Source of the DNA: Antennarius striatus
Lineage: Eukaryota > Chordata > Actinopteri > Lophiiformes > Antennariidae
Assembly (NCBI RefSeq): GCF_040054535.1
Contig: NC_090796.1
Coordinates: 14,783,501 to 14,847,500, forward strand
DNA length: 64,000 nt
Reading direction: 5' to 3'
Below the pieces are notes generated by a model. It was not told the DNA's origin, did no database searches, and saw only the letters and a program-made list of their open reading frames with translations. Of the stretch, positions 29,001 to 39,460 are shown one piece after another. Within the stretch, counting starts at the first letter, position 1. Each line of letters starts with the position of its first letter. The position numbers and the translations under genes are program-made.

Positions 29001-31940
29001 AGGCCGTCAGCTTGTAATTAGCGTCCCGTCCTGGGTGCTAAGCACTGGAAATCTGAGCATTGTTTTCTTTGCGCCTCAGGTGAGGAAGAACATGGTCAAT
29101 GTGACACACCACATAGCTCAGTACACCAACATCATCTCAGACCTGCGCTGCGAGAATGCACGACTCAAGAAGAAGATCGCAGACCAGGCCGGTCACGCAG
29201 ATCGGGCCGACATCCGACACGTCCAGGGTAACGTTTGAGCTCACGTTGCCTCATCCAATGCAACGACAACTTGTTCCTCTATTTCTTGACATCTGTTTTT
29301 CGACTATTCCAGCGGAGGTCCAGGCCCACTCCACTCAGCAGACCCGGGAGGAGATGGACCAGCTGAAGAAGCAGCTGATGGACGCCTTTCGCCAACAGAT
29401 GGAAATCAGGAAGAATCTGGTGGAGCTGGAAAACAGCAACATGAAGATCGAAATCAACACATCCAAACACCTGCTGACCATTGTCGAGTAAGTGACTGAG
29501 TTTTTTTTTCTTAAAACGCAATGACCTTGATTCAGATCTAAACAACATGTCGTAATTTTATCGCTTTCATTTCCTCGTTCTCCTCCCAGCTGGGAGCAGG
29601 AGCAGAACAAACGTAGAAAGAAGTGGCGGGCGGAAAACATGAAGGAAAGTCTGAATAAAGACGAAAGTGAGCTGGACTCAGACGCCCTCGATTGTCCTCC
29701 AGAAAGCACAGAGAGCCAGGAAGTCGCGTCGGCCAGAGAAAGTCTGGACACGCTTATGTATAAACAGAAGAAGATCCACAAAAAGAAGGTGAGATCTTAG
29801 AATCAAGAAGGAAGTCGTTGCTTTTCTTATGCTTCTTATTGAATTCTTGTTCCCGCTTATCTTCAAGACGTTCCTGGAGCGCAGATTTCTGGAGATTCGG
29901 GACAGGACGCGCCACCTGGAGCAGCTGCTGCCCCAGCGGGTCAGCTCAGAACAGCAACGCGAGGTCCTCGACCTCCTCTGCAAGTTCCACGAGCTGGAGA
30001 TCACCAACGCGGAGATGCTGAAGGACAACGTCATCCTGCAGAAGAACGTGGTGGTGCAGCGATTCAAGCAGCACCGGCACCTGTGTGACGCGATCATACA
30101 GCAGCAGAGACAGTTCATCGACAGTGAGTCCGTCAGAACCACGGCACTGATAGTTCCGTTGTCGTCATGTTCTCAGGGTTAACCTGGATGTTTGTCCTTC
30201 CAGACCACAGTCTGCTGGTTCCTCCACACCTCCAGGAGCTCTATGAGACCTACAGCAGGGAGCTGGACGAGAGGAAGGCGGACAGGCCAATGGTCCTGGA
30301 AAAGGTGACCAACAGACACGCCATCAAGGTGGGTGGAGCTTCATAAGGTGGTCTGGGTGGATGTTTTTAGCTGTTATTAACGTGCTCTTATCTCCAGGAG
30401 GGCTCTCTACCCAAGATCACCCTTCGCAATCAGTTTCAAGACAGCATGCAGGACACGGACTCCGACCAGGAGAGCGTCCGCAACATGGGCTCCGATAACC
30501 GACGGAGTCAAGTCAAGAACTGCAAGCAAATCTTACCCCCCATTCTGCCCGAGCCCGACCTGTAAGGACGTCTCCTTCTGTCTGCAGTTCAGACTTGGAT
30601 TCACTTACCCTAACACTGTCTGTTTCCTCCCTGTCAGGGACGATGACAGAGTATTCAAGAATAGTCCTCTGACCAGACAAATGAAAAACTTGGCTGTGAT
30701 GACACCACCCCCCATCCACATTAACGGGAAGGGCAACAGAGAGGTGAGGACATGTCCAATGGGCAGTCTAGCTATCCTGGAGAGATGCTCTTGGTTTTCA
30801 CTTTAAGCATTGGGGGGTGGGGTTGTTTCTGGGGAGACGGCAGTGATGCAGATGCAGCTCTACATCTTGTGTTTGCAGCTGCAGCCCCCCACCACTGAGA
30901 GCTCTCTGAGCTGCAGCCTCCTCAGCCACAGCGTCAGCAGCCGCCTCAACTCGTCGTCAGACAGCAGCGAAGCCGGGGCAGATGCCCCCCTGTCACGAAG
31001 GGGTGAGTCTCTAAGCAGGGACGGTTTTGGCGGTGGGACCGTCTAAGTTCCTGGGTGAGTGAAGAACGTGGGTGTCCTTTGTCCCCACAGAGCAGCAGCA
31101 GATCCTGAAGGGAGTCCAGAACATCGCGGTCAAAGCGGCCTGTCTCCGCTCTAGAGCCATGGAGCAGGATGCCTTGAGGCTACCGGCCCCCCCGTCTCCT
31201 CTGGACCACAAGAAGCAAAAGAGCGGCTTCTCTCAGAACGAGGGCCCCCCCAGAGGTTTACCGATGCCACGTGGAAGGCAGCCAAACCTAGAGCTTCGAC
31301 ACGCCACCTCGGATGATAACCTGTCCTGCAGCACGACCGAGGGGCCCAACCAGCAATCGACCTGGACTCGAGTGCGAAATCGACAGGTCGCCACCAAAAA
31401 CCAAACTCCCCGAGACGTGGGCTTTGAGGTTCACCACAAGAAGAGGCGCTCGCACTCTTTCGAGGTCACCGGTCATGCAGTCAGTATGAAATCACGGCAC
31501 CTCTGTTTGTCTTTGGGTTTTGGAAAAGCTTTCCGGTCTCACAATCCCTTCCTCTTCTCACTCGCAGGTCCTCCAAGCCAAAGCGACCGCCGCTTTGAGG
31601 TTACGTCCTCTGGACAGCACATCAGACACTCATCTGCATAACAACCAGCCGCAGGCGCCCACGCTCCGCCCCCAGCACAGAGGGGTCCCCCCTCTCAACA
31701 AACCCAGGCCGCACCCCAACAGACAGCAAACAGGTGAAACCGCTCTCGCCGTCCATGGAGATAGAGTCTCCGTCTTGCGTCATCATCCTAACGTCGACTT
31801 TGTTTTCTCTCCCTACAGGCTCGACAGCAGAGTCCTCCACAGTTCATGCGAACAACCCGAGACGGGCAACCCAACTGCAGCAGCCCCCCTTCTACGTCAC
31901 CACCGCCGTCGCTGGAGGCCAGCGCCCACGGCGGCATTGA
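16638..31940 (+). CDS. kif19: KIF19, kinesin-8-type motor, cilium-length regulator
   Basis: Complete gene of 20 coding exons, 1006 residues (human about 998). Exons: 16638-16676, 17453-17533, 25590-25700, 25787-25874, 25980-26116, 27144-27269, 27353-27547, 28634-28780, 28867-28989, 29080-29227, 29313-29487, 29590-29788, 29868-30123, 30204-30328, 30398-30561, 30638-30743, 30879-31002, 31091-31479, 31568-31733, 31819-31940. The motor domain spans about 10-349: P-loop GPTGCGKT 104-111 (split by an intron), switch I NQTSSRSH 214-221, switch II DLAGSE 250-255. Predicted coiled-coil follows, with a basic [10 protein letters not shown] patch near the end. KIF19 walks to plus ends and depolymerises microtubules at motile-cilium tips. 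Oddities: Leu275 in [10 protein letters not shown] where kinesins usually have Arg or Lys, and Cys312 in DSLCGNS where Gly is usual. Intron 2 is 8 kb. Confidence 0.95.
16773..16780 (+). promoter_or_regulatory. kif19: Perfect CRE palindrome in kif19 intron 1
   Basis: TGACGTCA lies about 100 bp after coding exon 1, followed directly by a second half-site (CTGACGTTAC). It is the third perfect CRE within about 4 kb; another lies in intron 2 at 24844-24851. Function is inferred only. Confidence 0.4.
17424..17452 (+). promoter_or_regulatory. kif19: 3' splice site built from poly-C plus (CA)n (kif19 exon 2)
   Basis: The acceptor before exon 2 (17453) has no U-rich tract. A run of about 14 C is followed by a (CA)n stretch that ends in AG. 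The intron it closes is short (776 bp), and the exon it defines encodes the first motor-domain strand. Confidence 0.8.
17921..17941 (+). other. G-quadruplex motif
   Basis: Four G runs separated by single T residues (GGGG-T-GGG-T-GGGGG-T-GGGGGG) on the kif19 sense strand in intron 2. Short loops predict a stable quadruplex in DNA and in nascent RNA. Confidence 0.6.
18152..18173 (+). other. G-quadruplex motif
   Basis: GGG-A-GGGGGG-T-GGGGG-T-GGGGG, again on the kif19 sense strand and about 230 bp after the first such motif. One-base loops. Confidence 0.65.
19970..20042 (+). repeat. (GT)n microsatellite in kif19 intron 2
   Basis: GT run with one C interruption near 20029, preceded by CTCTCTCTATGTCTATGT. 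A shorter (CA)n run lies at 19821-19861, so the two form an inverted-repeat pair about 110 bp apart. Confidence 0.93.
20870..21345. repeat. Degenerate ATT/ACT trinucleotide array
   Basis: About 475 bp made almost only of ATT, ACT, ATA and GTT words in both orientations. Six-frame translation gives runs of Ile, Val and Thr that are not genes. It looks like an old, mutated trinucleotide expansion. Confidence 0.85.
26117..27143 (+). other. kif19: kif19 intron 5
   Basis: About 1 kb between the exons ending SMSYLE and beginning IYNEMI. I see no repeat family or alternative exon. A CTCCTCCTCCTCCTC tract lies at 26549-26566. Confidence 0.7.
27548..28633 (+). other. kif19: kif19 intron 7
   Basis: About 1.1 kb between [10 protein letters not shown] and TQNRGQR. 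Nothing recognisable within it; no repeat array. Confidence 0.7.
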
Positions 31941-32190
31941 AGTTACCCCCCAACACAACACAGACTGAGAGACTGAAACACCAGACCTCAGTGACATCAC
32001 CGGTTTGAAGTCAGCTGGTTGGGTCGACATCCAGTCAGGATGGTGTCGAGTTCACTTTGAATCCAACGTAGTACTCTGAAGAATATCAAACCTATGTTTC
32101 TGCTCCCAGGACGGACCAGGGTCTCAACTCTCAACTCGAATCTGACTGATTTAAAAGTTTTCAAAAATGTAGTTCCTTCTTTCTATTTGT

Positions 32191-32237
32191 AATAAACTTT
32201 CATGACTTTGTTCTCATGTGAAAAGACACAAAATAAA
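32191..32237 (+). terminator. kif19: kif19 polyadenylation signals
   Basis: Two AATAAA hexamers, 32191-32196 and 32232-32237, lie 250-300 bp after the kif19 stop at 31938-31940. GT-rich sequence follows each. Either could be used, giving a short 3'UTR. Confidence 0.65.
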
Positions 32238-32259
32238 ATTTGAGGAAATGTGCTCAATG

Positions 32260-32781
32260 TTTGGTGTTCTGTGTAAACCCAGTTAAAAATGGCTCCCATG
32301 GCAACCCCCTGTGTAGCTGAAGGCCACACGTAGTTCACAAGATGTCTAGAAAGTCTGGAAATGCAAACAAAAAGTGATCGTGAGCTGATAAATTGAGGAA
32401 AACAAGGATTTATTGTCTCTATGCTGGTTTTTATCGACATTCATGTATTTAAAACACAATTCCAGCCACACACTTGTCTGTCGTTTTATATTTGCTAGAT
32501 GCTGAAAGGCATTGTGGGAAATTTAAGGTGATAGAAACATACCAAGCAGAGTCAGCCAAGTGCTAATGTTCTCTCCCCCTTGCGCACACACCCCCTGGGG
32601 AGGGGAGAGAGAAGCTTTAGTGAGGATTTGCTATGTATTAACTCTGAGACGAGACGGCTGGAGCACAAGGAAGACGGACCAGACCACAACATGGACAACA
32701 GTTGTGTCCTGCAGCAACGCCACACAACAAGACTTCAACCTGAAAAAACCCCAACGCCATCTGTCCAGTGAACGAAGCAGA
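32260..32781 (+). other. Short intergenic segment after kif19
   Basis: It lies between the kif19 poly(A) region and the proposed first exon of the armadillo gene. No CpG-rich block, CCAAT pair or repeat is seen, so the promoter of the next gene cannot be placed. Confidence 0.4.
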
Positions 32782-35514
32782 ATGGGACACCCCAACATTC
32801 CACTGATGCACAGGTACACACGGCCCCCAAGGGATAAACACAGATCCAGACGACTGCAGCCCTACACAACCAACGGTGAGTAGAGTAGTACATACTGTCA
32901 AGTAGATGCTATACTACATATTATCAAGCACGTAATCAACAACCATGACTAGAGAAGTGTGTACTATCTAGTTTAATACTATCAAACATGTAGTTGATAC
33001 TGTAGTATATACTATATAGTATATATATACTATATAGTACATACTAGACTTACAATCATGATGAAACGATCTGATAGTATTAGCAAATATGTCATTGATA
33101 TTATATACTTGATAGTATGTACTTGGTCATATCGAGTACATATTTGGTAGTATGTAAAATAAAAGTACATCCTATCAAGTACACATTATCAAGCATGCAC
33201 TATTATGTACATATTCAATAGCATACTTGATAGCACATATTATCGGAGATCATGACAACGTATCTGTGTTTGTGTTGCCCTGCCGGACCGTGGCAGGAGG
33301 CGGGGCCAAACCTGTGGGTAGAGCCTCGTCTACACACCTGTGCCTCATCTCCACACCTGTACCTCATCAGGCTAATTAGCCTGAGGCTTCTTAAGCCAGC
33401 TTTTCCGTTGCTTCTGTGCTAGCTTGGTTTCTACCTTTACACTGTAGGATTGTTGGACTTTTCCAGATTTTTTGTGTTTCCTGTATTTTGCTTTTCTAGT
33501 TAAAATATGAATGAGAACTTCCCCTCAGGTGTTCTGCTTATGGTTCCTAACCTCACCCATGACAGTATCAAATGCCAAGTATTCAATATCTGAAACATAC
33601 TGTCAAGTATGGTCTCTATAAAATTTATACTCATTACACAGTTTATATTTGTATTTGTAATGTACGTAATATTAAGTACATATTGTTCAGTAAATTGTAT
33701 CAAATACACAATATACATGATCCATAAAGTTTATACTATCATATGTTAACTATATTGTCTTCATGATGCATCTAATATAGTCTATAAATATAATATGTTC
33801 TGGAAAGTGTGTCCTTGCAGATATGCACTAGATACCTGTCAAATATGTACCTTTGAGGAAATATAATTAAATCTGTACTATCTATAAATCATAACTAATA
33901 TAAATAATATGTAATATATTAATACTGCATACAGGTTTGGGTTGAAGGTCCTCTAGCCGTGTTGATGCTGCTAAACATACATGTTTTATCCATCCAGACA
34001 ACCTGAACAACGCGTTGGGCGCCATCAGAGTCCTCGGTTTGGAGCTGATTGCGGATGAACTGGTGCCACATCTGAACACGGTGCTCATCAGCATCAAGGA
34101 CAGGAGTGAGTTCAATCCTGTCAGTGCATTATGATATCTTGAATTAGTATGCGTTATCAACTACGACGCCCCAAAGTCTCCTCCTCCTATCTGCCTGACA
34201 GCGTTAAACACATGTCAACATGTGGTGGCTTCATGCAAAGCGAGGGCTTCACGCTTCTGTTTCTGTCGCCTTTCATCTGACGCCATTTGAATTGGAAAAT
34301 ACTGAATGTCACGCAGCCACATGCCACGTACATATTCATGTCTTGTCATAAAGTATACCCTCAGACATCATGCCTCCCACTCAGCCTCCATATTTGGAAG
34401 GATAACACCAGTGGGAGACTTGGTGAGGGATGGGGGGGCCGGGGGCTGAGAGTCTCTGGAGGGATCAGGTGGATGACAGTCGTAAGTCCTCGCGAGACAC
34501 TAAGCTGTATTTGTGTCTCCTGCAACACGAGGATAGCGAGGCAAGAGGAGCCAAAGAAGGGTCAAAGAGATCAGGAGTCGTCCATACTTGCATATTTTAC
34601 TGCTATTTGTTCACATTATTCACATTTTCATCTACGGTTTCTTGCAGACAAAGGTGCTGCCGAGCAGGTCGTGATCAGCGGCATCCTCCCGATTCTGTCC
34701 CTGTGTCTCAGACACACAGGTGCTCTCAGGCTGATCACTGCAAAATTAGTGGCCGAACTCGCCAAGGAATGTGAGTGATTCAAGAAAAGTTGGTCCGTCT
34801 GTCGTTTCTTCATTGAGCTCATCAGAGCAATCTTCTTTCCTGTCAGCTGTGGTCCGTAAAGGTTTCGGCGATGCGGGTCTGGTCACGGCTCTGCTAAGCG
34901 TGCTGACCAGTCCAGACCAGGAACTGCTCCTCCACGTGGTCAGATCCGTCTCATGCATGTCCTACGACAGCCGTAGGTCAAAAAAAAAACGCTGATAAAT
35001 CTGTGTTGGACTTACATGTTTCAGTCCAACCATCTGATTTCTGCCATTTTTAGCTAAGCTGCAAGAACTGTTGCTCCGCCGAGGGGCGGTTCCTCGCCTC
35101 GTCGCCATCCTGTTCCGCTTCCCCGATAAGGAGGCCCTGGAGGAGGCGTGCCTGCTGGGGTTGTGTAACCTCAGCGGGATGGGAGTGTCAGAGGAGGCCG
35201 GCGTGACCTGGGAGAGGGGTGCATCTGTGAGGCCGGGGGAATCGGTTTTTCACGGTGTCTCTCCTCACACCTGTGGATTCACCTCCTCCGTGACCCTGGT
35301 GCGAGTATGTCAGTGGGCGCCGGGTCAGTACGCCGTCAGCATCGAGGTGGTCCAACGATGCTCCTCCTCTTTCTGGAGCCTCCATCGGAAACAAACGGCT
35401 CGCTGGTTCCCGCTCCCCAGCGTGGGAAGTTGTTCCAATCTGTGCAAGTTCTCCAAGAGGAACATTCCCAGAACCAAAAGCCTGAAGACTCGCATGTTCC
35501 ACACCTTCCTCTGA
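32782..35514 (+). CDS. SmgGDS/RAP1GDS1-like short armadillo-repeat protein
   Basis: Proposed exons: 32782-32875, 33998-34105, 34648-34770, 34847-34972, 35054-35514; 303 residues, all GT-AG and in frame. Exons 2 to 4 match the start of SmgGDS in order: DNLNNALGAIRVL against DNLSDTLKKLKI, then SGILPILSLCL, AKLVAELAKE, FGDAGLVTALLSVLTSPDQE and SVSCMSYDS (SmgGDS: SGILQLFASLL, IAEVAKN, DAGLISPLVQLLNSKDQE, GNICYDS, from memory). A further armadillo-like repeat runs to about 193. Residues 194-303 have no recognised domain and may include intron read-through: a possible donor GTGAGG lies at 35227. SmgGDS chaperones polybasic small GTPases; whether this half-length relative does so is unknown. The start exon is the least certain part, resting on an excellent donor (ACG then GTGAGT, 32876) in the right phase. 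No human equivalent comes to mind at this locus. Confidence 0.6.
32880..33250 (+). repeat. Degenerate minisatellite (TATCAAGTACATA-like), left part
   Basis: AT-rich repeats of a 12-17 bp word such as ATACTATCAAGTACATA, in variable order, inside intron 1 of the armadillo gene. The same words resume at 33565-33890 after an inserted element, so one array was split. Confidence 0.75.
33010..33039. repeat. Perfect 30-bp AT palindrome
   Basis: A self-complementary sequence with no spacer, built around ACTATATAGT on both sides of TATATATA. It sits inside the minisatellite and could extrude a cruciform. Confidence 0.9.
33251..33564. mobile_element. Short interspersed element interrupting the minisatellite
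   Basis: About 314 bp of unlike sequence breaks the AT minisatellite. CATGACA occurs at both ends (33251-33257 and 33558-33564). The interior (ACACACCTG, CATCTCCA, ATCAGGCT, TTAAGC, TTTTTGTGTTTC, GTTAAAATATGAATG, CCTCACCC) shares an ordered set of words with 57957-58314, so both are copies of one family. It has no coding capacity; family name unknown. Confidence 0.6.
33565..33890 (+). repeat. Degenerate minisatellite, right part
   Basis: Continues the TATCAAGTA/TACATATT word pattern of 32880-33250 on the far side of the inserted element, fading towards the acceptor at 33997. Confidence 0.7.
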
Positions 35515-37940
35515 TCCGATCTGAGCATGCTCACAAGAGAAGCATCTAAAGATGCAAGGGCTTGGAATACTTGGAATTTCCTTCCTGGGCAGGACCGTAA
35601 TTTAGCATCATGAACTTTTAATTTGTTGGGTGACCTTCAAACATTCCAGACTACACTTGAAACGATTATTATTGCTATTATTTTCATGTAAATTTATAGT
35701 AATTTTTAATTCATGCACAGAAATGACTGATTCAAAAGTTTTCCTCAACACATTTTTAATTTCATGCCCATCTGTAGACCCTAAATGAGAATTATTGGCA
35801 CTCACCACTAGGTGGCGCACATGCGCTTCATAGAAACCCGTCCACCATGCAACGTTAAAGAAACTATTATCTACATGTAAGTGGATCTTCTGAGGGATTT
35901 ACATCCTGACTTTCCTCCAGCACTTGACCTTTGACTTTGTCCGCTAAACACCGACGCTAACACCAGGACAGTCTCTCCTTCGTTTCTCTTCCTATAATTA
36001 CCTCTCTGATTGGTTTCTTTTACCTGCAGGCGTACAAACTGGGCAAGTTCTCCAATCAATCCCAACTTCATTACTCCTGGAGCCGCTTAAATATTTGATG
36101 CCACACAGATGAGGCTCTGGAATTATTTACAGGCGGACAAGATGGAGCTATTCTTGACTTAACTGTCCTCAGGTGGCAGATTTTGGACTTTGACGGAAGC
36201 ACCAAAGGCATTCCAGCAGGCTCCATATAATAACTGGCTTATTATCCACATGCTTGTAAATTAGACCAGAAGTGTGAAGTGTGGGCATGAACATAGAAGC
36301 TAAGGTACAGCTCGCTTAAAAGAGGAAATGAATCTGATTGGATGAAAAGTGAGGGGCTGCGGTGACATCACTGTCAGGAAAAATGAGCCCAAAAAAATCA
36401 AGATTGAAGTGAAATAAAAGTCTCTGAATACAAATGCAATGTTTTCTCCATCTTCTGAATTGCTTCACCTTTTGTTTGTTGTTCTGTTTGTTGTTTTGTT
36501 TCGTTACTTGACAGGATGCAGGATGAAAACCGCTGACGTGACAAAACATGAGACGCAAACGTTAAATCAGTGGCAGGAAACGCAGGGAGCCCGCATATGT
36601 TTTAATATAAGCCTCATTAATAATGCATGATGAACTTTGCATTTATGCCCTCAAACCCAGATAATACGACTGCGGACTATTTTATTGCTTGTCTTTTGCA
36701 AATGAGTTATTTCAACTTTAATCCTCTTGTTGTTTTCTGCAGAAAAAAAAACAACAAAAAACCCTCCATGTAATTGCATTAAGGTTTAGCGGCGCTGGAA
36801 TCTTAATCGCTGCCTCCGTCGTAAGGCCTGAAGCGTCGTTCAGATAGACCAACAATAGTGAACGGATGAGTCGTCAGGTGGGGGGGGGTTTCGTTTCGTC
36901 TTCTCGGCTTAAATATTGACTGCCGGAAAGATGATAAAGCTCTCTGACAGGTCGATGGCAACTCCCGTCATCAGAGACTGTGGATTAGCATCGGCCAATC
37001 GATGCCTCTGTCAAGAGCCAGACAAGATTTCGGGACCTGAGTGCCACTCGACTATGTCGAGGCCCATTGTTGCCGGGGACAACGGAGAAGTCGGAGCTTG
37101 TGACATGAAGCCAAAACCTCAAGCGAAGGGAAAGTGGCGTCAAGCGGTCCCGTTAAATGATGCTCTTCATTAGCGACGCTTTTCTGACGTGTCGTCGATA
37201 TCAAGTCATCACGTCGCTGGAGGAAAGACTCCATTCCCTCCAGACGTCCTGTAACACTGATAAATAACAGAAACAGTGAGTGATTAACATCGCTGTGAAA
37301 ACTAAATTAAATACGTTCGCCTGATGCTGACAGATACTTTGGCGGAGTCGGGGAAACGACTTATGCTGAGTACGATGCCTGGAATTACGAACTGAATGAT
37401 GCCGATGGAAACTCGTCTGACATCTGCTCCGCTGAAGCAAGATGGAAAGAATTCCCATTGGAGAACAGGAAGTCCATCCAGCTGTGATGAAGCCTCGGTC
37501 TACGGAGTCCACTATGACCCTACTTCTGCAGCCAATCGCTGCCTAGATGGAGCTTCTTCTAATTTATCCACCTGTAAAGCTTCAGTCAATTCTGTCCCAA
37601 CAGGAAGTCATCATCAGCATAAAAGGAAATAAATATGTTGCATTTAGGTCAGTCAGATATTTTCTTTTCAGAGCAGAACTTCTCCGATGACCAGATCAGA
37701 GATAGACCAACCCAACATCGTCCGATCTCCGCTAAACACACCTGTGGTCGACCAATCAAGGCACCACCACGCCGTCACCGCCACCACCAGGCTTCTGACA
37801 AGCAGATGTTAAACTCAGCGCCGACATGAAAGAACCCAGACAGCTTATTTTTACCGGGAGAGGAATGTCAAGAGTGTTGAACGGCTGGTTCAAACGCCGA
37901 CTCTCGTCACGTCTATTTCTGTAGTGACATCACAGATGTA
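35515..37940. other. Gene-free stretch after the armadillo gene
   Basis: No coding exon is recognised. The start is probably 3'UTR. A CTCF-like site lies at 35805-35818. The region near 36590-36640 (AATATAAGCCTCATTAATAATGCATGATG) is AT-rich with homeodomain-type TAAT words and could be a conserved enhancer; this cannot be judged without comparison. Confidence 0.45.
35805..35818 (+). promoter_or_regulatory. CTCF-like motif downstream of the armadillo gene
   Basis: CCACTAGGTGGCGC on the plus strand, an excellent fit to the CTCF core. A weaker match in the opposite orientation, GCCACTAGGGGCAGCA on the minus strand, lies at 39641-39656, giving a convergent pair. Binding is inferred. Confidence 0.45.
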
Positions 37941-38147
37941 GCGTCTCTCTCTCTCTCTCTCTCTCTCCCGCTGCTCTGAGCGACAGAATAAGGCTGCCGC
38001 TGGAACAGGAAGCAGCAACCAGGACCAAACGCTCAGGCCCCCCGCCTCCAGGAGCGACCGTGACCCCCTCCCTCCACCGCCCCCCAATTGCAGGTCAGAG
38101 TAGAAGAGACCATCTGTCCAGGCCTGTTCTGTCCATCACAGGAGGAG

Positions 38148-38185
<38 letters not shown>

Positions 38186-38281
38186 GACGTGACTCAGAGA
38201 TGTCAGAACAGAAGGACGCTTGGATGGACTCAGGTTTAATGCAGGAGGATTTCTTTGAGGAAACTGAATCTCGATCTTTAC

Positions 38282-38330
<49 letters not shown>

Positions 38331-38515
38331 GGGGGGGCTTGGATGGCGAAGAGACATCGACAAGGGCAGAGTGGCGGCGAGCGGCGACGACACGGCAGAT
38401 GGTGGACGATCACCGTGGGAGGGAACACCAGGAAGCCAATTATGGGAGGGGGCAGTGACGCGCACACGGCGGGACAACGATGTTTCTACTTGATTGGAAG
38501 ATGATTACTGTCCCT

Positions 38516-38552
<37 letters not shown>

Positions 38553-38580
38553 TGTGTGTGTGTGAGTGTGTGTGTGTGAC
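37941..38580. repeat. Microsatellite cluster: (TC)n, (CA)n, (GT)n, (GT)n
   Basis: A (TC)n run at 37943-37968, (CA)n at 38151-38183, (GT)n at 38285-38330 and an interrupted (GT)n at 38518-38578 fall within 640 bp. The CA and GT runs at 38151 and 38285 face each other as an inverted pair about 100 bp apart. Confidence 0.9.
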
Positions 38581-39413
38581 AGAAAATTAAATAAAGCATC
38601 CAAACGGTCTTTCTTTTCATCCTCCTTCATTTTTCTCTTCCTTTTATCTCCTGTTTCCGTCCATCACTGCCCCCCCCCCCAACCCCCCACGGTGGGAACA
38701 TGGAATATCGTGTTCCTCTCCTGACAGGTAACATTCGCTTTAAAACACTCGCGATGGAGGTGGGATGAGTCGCTGACATCACCAGAGCCGACACGCGTTC
38801 TCAGGTATCCCTGGCAGCTCTTGACTCAGAGCTACGGGAGCCCGGAAGCACAAAAGCAAACTCTTTACCTTCCTGTCAAAACCACTCAGAGAAGCGTAAT
38901 GGAGTTGTAAGAAAAAAGAAAAAAAAAAAAAAGCACAGCTGCGACGCCAGCCAATTAGTTCCGAGGCGGAGGAAACCAGACTTGTCATGCAGCGAGTGTG
39001 TGAAGGACGGACGGCGAAGAGTGAGAAGCGGTTTATGCTAATGCAGCTCTCTGGATGCTCTTCGTCCCGGTGAGGCCCGGATGAGAAAAACCTGGTAGCG
39101 AGATCCACATGTTGACCCCTGGAGGAGCTCTTTGCCCGACACTGGGATGATTGACTGCAAGGGGGGGGGGGCAAAGAATGAATGCAAATTTATGGAGGTG
39201 CACGGTTCAGAGAGAATCGAGGCCTCATCGGACAATTAGCTTTGGAGAGAGAGGACAGAAAATGAAGCATCGAAATAAATGAAAGTAAAGGTGTGACCTG
39301 CAGGTGCTGCATGGGCAGGTAAATGCTAACATTCATTAGAGGAGCAAACTGAGCCGCTGATAGCTGGCTTCCTGCCGGTGGAGGTCCATCGACATCCTCC
39401 TGACGAGAGAACC

Positions 39414-39460
39414 TTAAATATAATCCACCATCTGATCAACAGATGGTGGATTATATTTAA
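39414..39460. repeat. Perfect 21-bp inverted repeat with 5-nt loop
   Basis: The left arm 39414-39434 (TTAAATATAATCCACCATCT plus G) is exactly complementary to 39440-39460, with ATCAA between. It ends sharply at both sides. Flanking DNA is not repetitive. It could be a small hairpin, or the mark of a template-switch event. Confidence 0.95.

Noticed and set aside
31480..31641. Read-through of kif19 exon 18 past 31479
   Set aside because: A GTCAGT donor at 31480 and an acceptor at 31567 keep the frame into the last exons and yield a length like that of human KIF19; the read-through ends in unrelated residues.
34287..34647. Coding extension upstream of the armadillo exon at 34648
   Set aside because: The frame runs through an intron. 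A good acceptor (CTTGCAG) at 34641-34647 and matching phase with 33998-34105 place the exon start at 34648.
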